Assembly: GCA_002751075.1 (NCBI GenBank) | Contig: NAOQ01000130.1 | Location: 107,225 to 145,556, forward strand | Length of the DNA: 38,332 bases | Source: Ichthyophonus hoferi | Taxonomy: Eukaryota; Opisthokonta; Ichthyosporea; Ichthyophonida; Ichthyophonidae | Direction of reading: 5' to 3' | Shown here: in pieces, positions 24,547 to 35,923 of the stretch | How the letters are laid out: every line of letters starts with the position of its first letter | Position numbering within the stretch: the stretch's first letter is position 1 | Program-made: the position numbers and the translations under genes | The notes under the pieces: model-generated | What the model saw: only the letters and a program-made list of their open reading frames with translations | Databases searched by the model: none | What the model was told of the DNA's origin: nothing

Positions 24547-25370
24547 ATGGACGAACTGGATGATGTTTTGATAGAGGTTAGATATGCTGTGCAGCTGGTA
24601 GAGAAGGCAAGGTGGGTAGGCGTGGTTGTGGTGATAGTATAGAGAGATATGTAATTATATGTTAAGATATGTATTTATAAGTTGAAGCCACATTGTTTTA
24701 TTTGGGGGAAGAGGTAGAGGTGGTGGAATTGATGTTAGAATATGTAGCAGTGTGGGGTGCTTATCAGGTATAATGTGTATTGCATTATTATATTATCATG
24801 CCTTAGTACATTAGTGTATCCCTATACTTGAAAAGTATATATCTCTCATTATATATATGCATGTATGTTTTCACATTGTTGATTTTGATAGGATAGTACA
24901 CTATTAACCATACAATTATTAACCCGCCGTACAGTGTGGCATCCAAGAAGGATAGAGCCACACTAATCAACCTACGAATCTTAGAAGGAAATGAATTTAC
25001 AGTGGAGGTGTCAATGAATGGTTTTAAGGTGAGAGGGCCCTTATATATACCTGAGATCATACTTTGTTATAATATGTTCTCTTGCTTTTTTTTTGTTTTT
25101 CATCTTGCCACTTCATTTTCTCCCCATCATACGTGTAGCTTTAAAATCGTGCCACAAGGACACATTAAATATGTATCTTATCCAATGCAGGTGGTTGGAC
25201 AAGGTTTTAACAATCATGATATTTATTGGACGAGCCCATATAGGGTGTGCGAGACCCTGCCCTCCCTATTGGATACTATTAGCCCCACGTACCGGGAATG
25301 CTTTGCTCAAGCATTGGCCAATAGATTGGAGATACTAGTTGCTATGGAAACTGAAAGAGAAAACATCTAG
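24547..25370 (+). CDS. GSKIP: GSKIP-domain protein (GSK3-beta interaction protein), 3 exons
   Basis: Joins 24547-24611, 24935-25028 and 25191-25370. Splice sites are GT-AG, phases 2 and 0 agree, and the product is 112 aa. It starts MDELDDVLIEVRYAVQLVEK, matching the family's N-terminal helix (human: EAVVNDVLFAVNN). A beta-sheet core follows (LINLRILEGNEFTVEVSMNG) with the FKVVGQGF strand. It ends with SLLDTISPTYRECFAQALAN, near-identical in pattern to human [20 protein letters not shown], followed by RLEIL. That last helix is the GSK3-beta-binding element of the family. Human GSKIP also anchors PKA and has an N-terminal extension absent here. The protein is probably cytosolic and modulates GSK3. 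The start is the first ATG in frame with the family helix. Confidence 0.93.
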
Positions 25371-26514
25371 GAGATAGGTAATAGCACACTATCAATAAGA
25401 TTTTTATGGTTGATTTTTAGTATGAACTGATTGCCGACCTTAGCTTTCTAGTCTTGACTTAGTATATCAGTATACTATGAATATTATGGTTTGTTCGATG
25501 GAGGTAGTGTTAAAGTACTTTAGAATTTGATTGTTTGGAACACTCGGTGGGTTTTTTGCATTTATTAACCAATACCCGATCTCCATTAAAAATATAATAT
25601 TTATGTTCAGACCAGTTTTTTGGACAATCCCTCTGACCTTACTGAGTACCTGATAATCGATGAATAGTACGGCGGTTGAGAGCTTTGCTAGGTAAAGGGC
25701 ATATACCGCATATATGTTATACTCCACAGTTAACTAAAATATGTACCACCCTACCCCCCCTATAGGATAGGGTGAAATGATATTTCAGGAACCTGCGGAT
25801 CTGCACTGTAATGGATAATGGATAATCAAGAATAATAAAATACAATACAACATCTATATACAGATTGTTGACTATAATTTCACACAAATAAAGGGCTAAA
25901 GGTAATGGTTAAGCGGGGAGAAAGATGGCATACCAAGGTGGGCTTAATAAAATTGAAAGAAAAATATATTATTGTCATCAATAGATCGTGGTATTATATT
26001 TAAGTTTGATGTTTTATTTTCGATCGAGAGAGGAAATATTGGCAAATACTCGACTACTTTTAATTGTATTTAATTAAGAAATCGGTGTTCTCATTGGCCT
26101 TTACTAAACCGGCCCATCTCTTGCAAGGTAGTCTAGTATCTCGCAATAGGACATAATGAAAAATAGTTAAACTGCTACTTCAAAACTCGGAAAAAAAGCG
26201 AAAAAATAAAATAAGATATGGCACATATATAGCCAACTATGGGCTACTAATAATTCGGAAAACATAACAAGTATAAAAATATCTTATAACCTGTAAATTA
26301 CATATTATTATCCTCCAATAACATGTACGTATATGCGGATAATGGTATATAGTAGTACTTAAAATCATCCTTCATACCTAGAGTTCAACATGGTCACTTG
26401 ACCATACCCTACCCTGTATAAAGACAGAGCCAGAACTGCTTTGCATTGTATATTATATGTACAAGTTATTCCTGGCAGGCTGGTCGTCCGAGACTATCTG
26501 GATACAATCTACAA
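25371..26514. other. convergent intergenic region
   Basis: GSKIP (plus) and the helix-turn-helix gene (minus) end towards each other here. The region should hold both 3' UTRs. A minus-strand frame at 25467-25727 has no family match or splice support. Nothing else is seen. Confidence 0.4.
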
Positions 26515-29500
26515 TCAAAGGGTATTGGTATTATGCCCAGAATGAGAACCTGCAAGCGTTAGTGGTATATTCATTGCGTTATTAACTGAAATATCTTTGG
26601 ATGTAGTGTTACTGTTACTGTCTTCTTCATTCACGTAGGTATGCATGACTAATGGCTCCTGATACACATGGGTATGTGGGCTCATTTTCTTAACACCCAG
26701 ATTTGTATGTACGATTACATTGGTGTTGTTGTTGTTTTTGTTGTTGCTGTGGCTGCTGCTGTGGTCATTGTCATTGTCATTGCCACAGCTATTAGTATTA
26801 TTATTATTATTTGTATTATTATTAGTATTACTTGTGGTATTAATGCTAATCTTACAGGTGCTTAACTCATTCTTTTCACACTCATGCCATGCCTGGGCAG
26901 AAATACGGGGTACGGACAGGACTATGTCATCGTCAATTTCAGATGAATATGAATCTCCTCCCTCATTAAACTGGTCTCCGCTCCCACTGGTTGATGGCTC
27001 TCCCGAGGAGTCACTGATGTGACTATGACTAGCTATGATTGTATTGGCTGATGTGGTAGAAGTAGAAGCGGTCGGGGCTATAGGGGGGTCTAATACAGTG
27101 GGGGGACGAGATTGACCAGCCCTAGGACTGGTGGTAGTGGTAGTGTGGCAATAATGGGAATATTGACACAGGCCTAAAAGGCCTCGGGCGGCTAACTCCA
27201 TGTCATTGTCCACCTGGTCAGCGAAGGGTTAAGCATTAGTTTAATATAAAAGCGCGTGTATGGTGTATGGGTTGTAAGGGGGCATGGGACTGGTATGTTA
27301 TGTGTCTTGCATGAAGGGAGGCTGGGAAGAAAGGAATGACTATGGTGATCATTGGGAGAATACATAATAATAGAGGGACATGGTTTAGAAATCATACTAT
27401 CAAGATATATAATCGATATATATATATATATTCTATGTGTGTATGTGTGTATGTAAACAGATGTTTGTATATAAATCATAGTCAGAAATAATATATCGAT
27501 ATGACCACACATATATATATATATAGGTACACGTGCAGCCATATGCGTGCGATAATTGGGTTTGGTAAACATAGGCCAGTGGGTATAAGAAGGTTTGTAC
27601 TTAGTACTTGGAGAGGGAAACGAGAGAATGTAACGTCATGAAGGCGTCATGTCATGGTAACAGATACATAACTCTTTGTGACCTAAACCATGCCTTACCT
27701 GCTGGCTCTGAGTAATGATTGTATCGGTAGGGTGACCTGAAAATATAGTGGAAAGAGGCGCAAAAGCAGATGAGTAGGGAGATGGTCCCAGTCTAATCCT
27801 TGATCTAAATCCTGTACCTGTACCTCTCCTTCCCTCGTTCAGACAATCTGGGCCTTCATTGCAAAAGAGATCAATTGTGCTTTTACGCTTACCAAATGCT
27901 AGATGGGTGCCGCCTGTCATCCTGGGTTGTGATGAGAGAGAGAGAGAGAGAAAAAAAAAAAAAGGAGAGACAAGGAGAGACAAGTGAGGGAAAGGTCGGT
28001 GGGCCAGACTAACTCTAAGGTAGGTAAAAAACACAAGAGGGGTCCCTTGTGGGTGTGGGAGGCGAAGTATATTTATCATATATGCTTATAGTGTTGTATT
28101 GCTAATAGTAATAATAATAATATATATATACCGTATCTCCCTTTCCCTTTCTTTCAAACTGTATTTCTTTGAGTCTGGTTTATAGAGGTAGGTGATAGTC
28201 AATGGGACCAACCAGAATTTATACCTTTAAATATTTAATTTAATTTACCTATCACTAACTCTCTTTATAAACGCATATCCAATCAGAAAGTTGACTAAAA
28301 GTAGCCTCACAACTGGTAATAACAGTCCCACGGCCGCTATCATTAAAAAAAAAGGGTGGAAAATAGCAAACACTAGTAGTAAATGTAAATGGAAATATAA
28401 CTTTATATATATATATATATTCACTGACTATCCTTGTTCGAATATATTGCGTGATGATAATGTAATATAATGTAGTATAATATAATATAATATAATATAA
28501 TATAGTGTAATATAATATAATATAATATAACATAATATAATATGATGTGATGTAATACAATATAATGTGATGTAGTGTAATATAATATAATGTGATGTAA
28601 ACTAATCTAGTCTAATCTAATCTAATCTAATCTAATATAACATAATATAATATGATGTGATGCAATGCAATATAATATAATGTAGTATGACTCATACCTG
28701 TAAGACCCCTGTATTTGTACACAAGATAAGTCTACCTCTACCCCTCACCCCTCTCTCTCTATCTACATCTACTCTACCCATCCACCTCCTCATTCCTTTA
28801 ACAAGCATTAACCTTAACCTTAACCTTACCTTCTACTGTATACTTCCCGATCATTTGCAGACATCATCTCATAATGTGATTGCTTAGCGGTAGGGGTGGA
28901 TAGTGCCGTGGCCAAATCTGATTGTAATTTTCTAACATAACGTGTAGAGGGTGCTACCCTTTTGGTTCTTTCCTTAAACTCTAGGGGGGTAAAGTCAATC
29001 TCGGGGGGTGGGGCTCTTAGCACAGCCTCTATAACATGGCGGGGCCGTCTAACCCCTTTCTTTCTCTTAGGTTTGGGTAGTGTTTCGTCTATTATAGTAG
29101 CATCAGAGGTGGGTGAATCAGGATCCCTGGTACCTCCCCATACATGTCCTTTATGACTCTCTATAGTAGATATCCCTTCATCATTCGTAGTAGTAGTAGT
29201 AGTAGTAGTATATCCCCCATAGGCCTCTCCTTTCTCTCCCTCCCTCTCCCTCTCCCTCTTCCTATTCTGTTCAGTATGTTCTTTATCTTCTTCTCCTTCT
29301 CCTTCTTCTTTTGTTTTTTGGTGCCTTCGTTGGGCCATTTGTGACTCTTGGGTTTTGGTGGCTCGGTCATGCCGCAGAGAACTATGGTCTACAGGAAAGT
29401 ATGTAAGATTCATATATATAATGTTGATAATATCAATAATATGAATGATACAAGTCATACAAGTAGAGTACAATATGTAGCAGAAAGTGATAGATAGAAT

Positions 29501-29751
29501 ATAAACACGGGGGGCTGAGGGAGGAAGGGAAAGGGAGAAGAATAATAGAACCATAGGTGATCATATAATGCAAATAAACTTCAAGAGTGTGCATATATGT
29601 GTGCACGTGTATGCCTATGTATATTAATTACCTGTGCGCGCCATCCAATCACGAATCAGTGCCACCATTCTACCATGAGCCCTGTCTGACATTCTTAGAC
29701 ACAGAAAGGTGCTGACTTTGGCCTGAAAGGGATTGATATTATCAGTCCATG

Positions 29752-29797
<46 letters not shown>

Positions 29798-31185
29798 TGT
29801 TATGTATGTATAATAATATGTATGTACAGCCAAGTCTTTATTATAACCTACATGACCTATCATATACATGTACAGGTAGTGGTAAAGACTAATGAAAGGC
29901 AAACATACATATTGTATTTGAATGAGATGCAAGTGTATATGTATAGGTATAAGTATAAATACATGTATATATATGTAAGTAGACTATAGGTATGCATAGT
30001 TTCGCATACTGACTAACACCAGTCCTATCTGCTCCAGTTAGATTAAAATTTAGAATTAAAATGTTAAGAGAATTGGGTCATTAAAATACAGTATCGGAAT
30101 ACTTAAAAAAGCACAAACAAGCAACTACGACAATGTCTTGGCGTACCTGTGAACAATTGACCTGTTTCGCTAGGTCAATCTGAGTGTAAAATTCCTGTTT
30201 CATGAACTTTCGAAGTTTAAAAACAAAATCGGAATCTGGAGCATAATATAAATGGTATTATGGTATATTTGTTATGTTATGTTGCGTTAGTAAGGTGCAG
30301 GAGATGAGATACCAAGTCATAACTAAATTAAAGCCACCGTCTAGAGCACTGTTTATGACTCCTTTTTTTCCCTTTCTCTCTCTCTCCCTCTCTCTCTCTC
30401 CCACCTATCCACCATTGTACACAATACAAAATAAAGTCCAGAAAATAGGGAACTCAGTTAAGAAATCACCGGTATTGCTTTTTTACTTTTAAATAGCCAA
30501 TTACATTATAAATATAAAAACAACACCCACTACCCCGTCTTCTTTATACATATTACTTTCTTCTATCAGTGGCACTACATAAATATTACCTCATATACAG
30601 TTATCAAGTGGAATATCTACAAACTATTACCTACCTCTAGTGCTTAAAGTTTTTTTGGGTAAGGCTGGCTCGGGAAGAACGTCATAGTTATTTTGGAAGC
30701 AAACCTATAATACATTTAGAAAAACAAGAAATTAGTGAGTGACAGAACAGTTTACTGGACACTGGAAGGAATAAGTATGTTATAGTTACAACTAAGCATT
30801 CAACTCTAATAGATAGCCCAAAGTAATGAAGCTCGTGCTATTCGTATACGTGAAATAATATACAGTACAAAATAATAATAGACACACCTAAGTAAATGAT
30901 TAAGGTAAAATTTCAAGAGAACTAGTCATATATGTAGGTATATCCTTTTTTGAACTGTAAGATGACAAATGCTTAAAGTTCTAGGCAAGAAACATTTCAC
31001 AGTACAAAAACAACTTACATATATCACGATATTATTGTATGCTACAAAAAACAATAAAAAATAGAGCATATATCATCCCTTACCTTGGTTGCTGGTGTGT
31101 GTGGGACCCTGTAGAACTCATTTTCTTCACCAGTATCTTCACCCACACGCATAATTTTATTAATTTTTATTACAATTTCACCCAT
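26515..31185 (-). CDS. helix-turn-helix nuclear-type protein, 7 exons, 610 aa
   Basis: Joins 31185-31084, 30704-30635, 30235-30147, 29722-29632, 29388-28830, 27921-27699 and 27213-26515. All introns are GT-AG and every phase agrees. Residues about 60-115 (FVFKLRKFMKQEFYTQIDLA, KQVNCSQAKVSTFL, RMVALIRDWM) look like the phage-repressor/POU/HNF1-N type of helix-turn-helix: an LA-x-x-V-x-C-SQ-x-x-V-S core, then a closing helix with a Trp. No homeodomain follows. Next come a charged coiled-coil-like Glu/Arg stretch, eight Thr, and a basic cluster KPKRKKGVRRPRH (about 223-235), a likely nuclear signal. The final exon starts VDNDMELAARGLLGLCQYSH and contains Ser/Thr-rich and Asn-rich tracts (Asn-rich about 503-543). 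Two further in-frame ATGs lie upstream (31197, 31224), so the exact start is open. The family is not recognised; a DNA-binding regulator is inferred. Confidence 0.82.
28441..28690. repeat. TAATA/CTAAT-type satellite array inside an intron
   Basis: About 250 bp of degenerate 5-bp repeats (tataa, tgtaa, tgtga and related), including a perfect run of TCTAA units near 28602-28633. It fills part of the 908-bp fifth intron of the helix-turn-helix gene and explains the Tyr/Ile-rich open frame on the minus strand there. Confidence 0.85.
28808..28829. repeat. short AACCTT hexamer array at a splice donor
   Basis: Plus strand reads (ttaacc)n. On the minus strand the intron begins gtaaggttaaggttaaggtt, so the hexamer array starts at the donor site of exon 5. 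It resembles but is not the TTAGGG telomere repeat. Confidence 0.7.
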
Positions 31186-32357
31186 GATAGTATACATACA
31201 TTTATATATGAGAACGAAACACAATATTATGGGTGAGATGGAATTAAAAATCTAAAAATAAAAATAAAGATAATAATTTAAGGGTTGCAGTCAGTACTCA
31301 AAATGCATTAAGTTGCAAGTTTGTGATATTGCTAAAAGTATATAAAGGTGGGTAAATAGTATCAAAGTAATAATTTACTATTGATATTTCATAATTTATT
31401 ATGATTTTTATAAACAATTAATATATTGTTTTAAAAATTAACTATTGGATTGTATTAATTAATTATTTTAGAAAATATTAATTATAATTAAGTTTGTTTT
31501 TAGTGAACAAACTATTCATTACATAGCTACATACTTTCCTATTTAAAAAGGCTACCTGGGCATTTCGACCCACCTCGTCTTGAACACATATATATGCCGG
31601 AATAAACCAATAACAAGTACCTTCCTGCCTCGCGCCTTTACCGTGATATAGAATTTGATTGGCGGGCTGATATAAAAAATATTATTACCCGCTAACTCAG
31701 TATTCCTAGTTCAAGTCATTCTAGTAAACTAGACGGTTTTTATAGGGTGTTTGATGGGGGTAATTATCATGATATTAACGTGGCTAACATTTTCAGGGTT
31801 TAATAATTAATTGATTGAATTTTTTTTGTGAGAAAGCCTGTTGTATCTTCATTTTATGGCCTTTAGGTTTTTGGTCGTTACACTCTTTTGGGCCCAGTGA
31901 TATTTTTAATTATTTGTTTCCTGGCTTTCAGATCCAGTTTATCAGATTTCTCTTGAACAGTTGTAATGGTATTTTTGTAATATACACCATGTGCATAATT
32001 GAGGACACACGGATATGTCCATATACACAGCTCTTTATTAGATATAGATTATTCAGTAGTGAAATACACAAAAATTGTATCGTATGTTGATCAGGGCACT
32101 GTGTTGACTGTACTCTCAAAGAATCAATACAATATTTTCATTCATAAAAGCATGGATGCTAATTCCAAGAGGTCCTACACTATATGGAGACCTGTCCATT
32201 TCAACCTGTGTCGTAGTGATCTCACCCATGTTCAGGATGGCACCCGACTATTGCAAGCGGAGAATTTAGGCTAAAAACTTTATAGCCTTTATTCAGTATT
32301 ACTACAGAATCATGAGGCCCCAAGTTTTCTCAGAAAGAAGCTCTTCATCTTTTCTAA
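31186..32357. other. upstream region of the helix-turn-helix gene; unrecognised open frames
   Basis: About 31560-31680 contains 'accaataac' and 'gattggcggg', CCAAT-type motifs within a GC-richer patch that may be the promoter of the minus-strand gene. Further right, a plus-strand frame (ending 32274) has mixed, non-repetitive composition in its last 70 codons (for example DLTHVQDGTRLLQAENLG), but no family match, start context or splice partner was found. Confidence 0.35.
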
Positions 32358-32615
32358 TTATAGCATTTTATATATAATGTGGTAAAGTGGCTCAATAGAG
32401 AAGTCCTCCCTGTCCGACGATTCCAATGTATCGTTGGACGGAAAGGCATCTGCAAAAAAAGATTCTTCAGAGTCGGAAGGATATGAAGCTTTAATCTTCT
32501 TACCCAGTATCACGGACCCGGCATGGATGAAGGGAGCAAATACATGTTTACGTTTACTTTTTTCTAATAGGCTGTCTTCTGAAGAAATTGCCGTGTGCGT
32601 ATGGTTTCTCGACAT
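32358..32615 (-). CDS. short hypothetical protein, 85 aa
   Basis: A minus-strand frame starts MSRNHTHTAISSEDSLLEKS. It holds a basic patch (KSKRKH), then an acidic Ser-rich segment (YPSDSEESFFADAFPSND and ESSDRED), and ends IIYKML. The composition is balanced and unlike the AT-rich background, which favours real or recently real coding. An acidic Ser/Asp-rich leader occurs in some transposase families, but no catalytic domain is visible nearby. It may be an isolated exon, a small gene or a remnant. Confidence 0.35.
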   Translation of the reverse strand: MSRNHTHTAISSEDSLLEKSKRKHVFAPFIHAGSVILGKKIKASYPSDSEESFFADAFPSNDTLESSDREDFSIEPLYHIIYKML

Positions 32616-34002
32616 TCCGTAATAATTGGAAAGAATATTTTTCCTGTGTTCACGTTAGATTTAAACTTTTTGAAACTTGATACAGAATAGAATTTTGGTT
32701 ATATAGTTGCTGTCCAGGTGATTAGCTAAGTATTGTGCTTTAAGGCTATACTCATTCTTTAAGGGGATCTTCTTATATAAACAAACTGCACTTCTAAGTA
32801 CATAGTTTTAATTGGTTAATTGGGGCTTACCCATGTAAAAAAGAGTATGGAGTTTGGCCTTACATAAGGAGCATCGGTTAACATACCCAATCACTTAACT
32901 TGAAGGTAAATTGGTTCCCTAATTATCTAATTGACGCATTAAAAAAAAATACCCCAGATAAACTTCGGAGATATCACTAGATTGCCTATATAAAAATGAT
33001 AAGCCTTTGGCTGCAATAATACTATCTAATATTAAGTGTTGCACTGCTGAAATAATAAACTTCACGTTAAGGTCTATTACTACTAATTGATTAGAGCCAT
33101 GCTCTTAAGTAGTGTGACGCTTCCAACCTATTCATGATCTGTATATATGCTACTTATAAAACGTAGCATATGCCGATAGTAGAGTAGATGTAGATGACAG
33201 CATATAGAATACTTTAGAACCCAGCATTAAACAATTGGGTAATAGTAGCTATAGTTACTTTGCCCGTGTTGTATAATGATATTTGACTTTGACAGGACCA
33301 ATTAGCGATTCTTTCTTCAGTTGTGTGTTGACTCTTACTGGTCCGTAATGCCGTAAGGATATATTATTATTTCCAATACTACTCTTTTGACTGGATCTTA
33401 TGCGCTAATTCATTTTGATATATTTATGCAATTTTAAACGTAGTAGTAGCTTTCTTAAGGCTATATAAAATTGTTAGTCATACATACGATCTTTTTCTTT
33501 CAGTCGATTCAAATTAATTAATTAATTAATTAATTAATTAATAAAGGTCCATTCCTATACTGGATTTTACAGGTAATACTATATCCTTAGGTTTTTCATT
33601 AATAAAACTAGACAATAATGAAGCTTCAAACATAAATGCCATAGTGGCAAGCAGCTAAAGTATTCGTATTATATATGAATTAGGAAAGCTGTAAATAGCC
33701 AACTCCAAGTTTTATTAATGCTTATATTACTATACGTGTGTTGTGAATTAGTAAAGCTAATTTGTGATCAGAGGAAATAATAGTATCAAAGATAGCTCAG
33801 AAAAAAATCTTTACTCCCAGTATGAATATACCACAGTCCATTCATATTATTTATTACTAATTGTATTCCAGATTCATGTTTGCTATGCTGATCTAACCCA
33901 TCATAATGTTGAGGGAGTGGTGGTAGCCTGTATCTGCGGGGAAAAAGTAGAGCTCGTACATAGTTCATTATATACTATTATAATAACTGTTTTTAAAATA
34001 TA
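32616..34002. other. intergenic, no gene recognised
   Basis: AT-rich DNA with a perfect (AATT)n run at about 33512-33541. A plus-strand frame at 33764-34048 runs into repeat copy 2 and has no independent support as a gene. Confidence 0.4.
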
Positions 34003-34706
34003 TTGTTGGAATCAAAGCGTTCAATGCCCCTTTGCTTTCAGTCCATAATTTATTATATTTGCTTGTTACTAGAAAAGGAAAGAGTTAATATTAATAGGGA
34101 GTCTTTCCGAATGATCTATACTATGATTGGTTTGAATTTTTCTATAAAGTTCGATAATTCAATTGATTCCTAGAAATAGCCCCACTCTGTACACAACCAA
34201 TTAGATATTATATGGGTATCGACCAATTGATAATTGATCACGTTTTTTTATTGAACCAAAGGAGATAAATAATATTTCCTACAATAGTAAAGGATTCGGA
34301 ACGGTTGAATCGTCTACTACATTTCAGTTGCCACAACATATTATTATTAATACTAGTTATAAAAAACTCATATTCCGAAAACCAATGTTTCTTTTTATGT
34401 ACTCATATTATTCCTGTAGTTTCTTAAGAGTTTGAAGTGCATAATCTAGATACTTTACCAGAAGACCACCTCGCTAAGCTTGGTGTCGCATCTCCTAATA
34501 TAACGATAGCGTTTATCCACAACCACAATAGAATTAGAACGTGCTTATCACACATAACAGCCAGTAAGAAATGAAAGGCTTCTATATCTTTTAACCAACA
34601 ACGTAAGATTAAACAGCAATTATCGAAGGCTAGCTTGTAGGTTACCAAACGACAATCTCCAAATAGCACTTAGTATCCCTGATAATATTCCTATTTCTAA
34701 TATATC
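34003..34706 (+). repeat. dispersed repeat, copy 2
   Basis: About 700 bp, collinear with 2523-3265. The first matched block is 'ttcaatgcccctttg' and the last is 'attcctatttctaatat'. It includes the same order of CCAAT/TATA-like text, the segment encoding SYNSKGFGTVE, and the segment encoding DTLPEDHLAKLGVASPNI. Identity is roughly two thirds to three quarters by eye, so the copies are old or evolve fast. Confidence 0.6.
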
Positions 34707-34936
34707 AATACTCAATTAATCAATAGGATGATAAAAAAAAGCGTATAAACGTAAACCAAAATAATTAATAAAACCCCCGCTGCTCGGCTTCGGGTGTTCA
34801 CAAAGATATAGTTAACTGGCAAAAATACAAAGTACTCGTAACATACACTAAATTTTGCACAATATATATGTATATGTTGAAAGTTGTATTGTACCTTTGA
34901 TAAAAGAAAAGTATGGGACCCTGTTTGGTGTATATA

Positions 34937-35037
34937 CCTGCTCCCCGCCCTCTGAACAGTTTTGCGTGTCTTTATTAATATTTTATCAATTACTCTTTTA
35001 TAATCAGTAGATTGATTTTTTGTTATGGTATACAGTA
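34937..35037 (-). mobile_element. fragment related to transposon B
   Basis: Plus-strand text 'gcgtgtctttat', 'ttatcaat', 'ataatcagtaga' and 'atggtatacagtata' matches 22845-22940 block by block. There it lies in the transposase HTH-region frame of transposon B. Only this short piece is seen, so it is a truncated relic. Confidence 0.5.
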
Positions 35038-35923
35038 TAATCAGTGTTCAGATCTCTCACTCATTCAAAAGTCAGAAAGTTGTATACTAGCATTAAATGG
35101 TGACAATAGTTATTATCATCTACATTGCAATATAGCACCTCTTACTGATCGTACACACTGTGCCATAAGCACTATCGCACCTAAACGAACTAAGATAGTA
35201 ATTCCTCATTCAGTAATAACTGAATATAATTGTAATAGATATTAAGAGATAGAGCCAACGTATACGCCTGTTTCTACATTTCCCTCTGTATAAAGTAAAT
35301 CAAACCAACTAGCTATTACTAACGCTAGTCCAGAAAAATCAACGGTTGTTTACAAAAATCAATTGGAGATCTCGAAAAATTGTGGAGAAGTCAATAGAAA
35401 TCTTACCACAAAATCCTATAGAATACAACCTCATTGTGTTTCTTCACATTTTTTATATGCAATCTAAAAGTAAAATCATCAAAATAATAAATGACCATTA
35501 TTAATATGGGGATTGAAAATATTTTTGGGTATACAATTAATATGTGCTCATTGAATAGCTTGACCTTAATCACTCTTGGACATCTCTGTTTTTAAAATGT
35601 TGAACCTGAGATTTTGGGGAAAAATTTAAAAATAAAGTAGAGGATTTACAATTAAAAAATGTCAAAATACCTTTTTTGGTAAAACAGGGTTATCTCCTAT
35701 CATTCATATCCAATATATTTATTGATCAAGTACTTGATATTATTTGCAATGTATTTATTATTTATTTATTTTTATTTTTCATCTTGTATGGGGTGGGGTA
35801 GTATATCCTTCATAGTATATTTTTCATGGGGCCATCTAGGTTACCCATACTTATTATTAAAATAGAAGACTAGCTTATCTAACATTTACATGCATGAACT
35901 AACTAACATATATACACAAATAT
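35038..35923. other. 3' flank of the glycosyltransferase gene; no gene recognised
   Basis: A plus-strand frame (to 35245, ending VITEYNCNRY) has balanced composition and adjoins repeat material, so it may be part of a mobile element. No family was recognised. The segment next to 35923 would be the 3' UTR of the minus-strand enzyme. Confidence 0.35.

Noticed and set aside
25467-25727. 86-codon minus-strand frame (contains YQVLSKVRGIVQKTG)
   Set aside because: No matching splice partner, no family match, and an AT-rich hydrophobic composition typical of chance frames here.
26668-27022. Plus-strand Val/Leu-rich frames
   Set aside because: They are antisense shadows of the Asn/Thr-rich last exon of the helix-turn-helix gene.
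28255-28560. Tyr/Ile-rich 101-codon minus-strand frame
   Set aside because: It is a translation of the TAATA-type satellite inside an intron.
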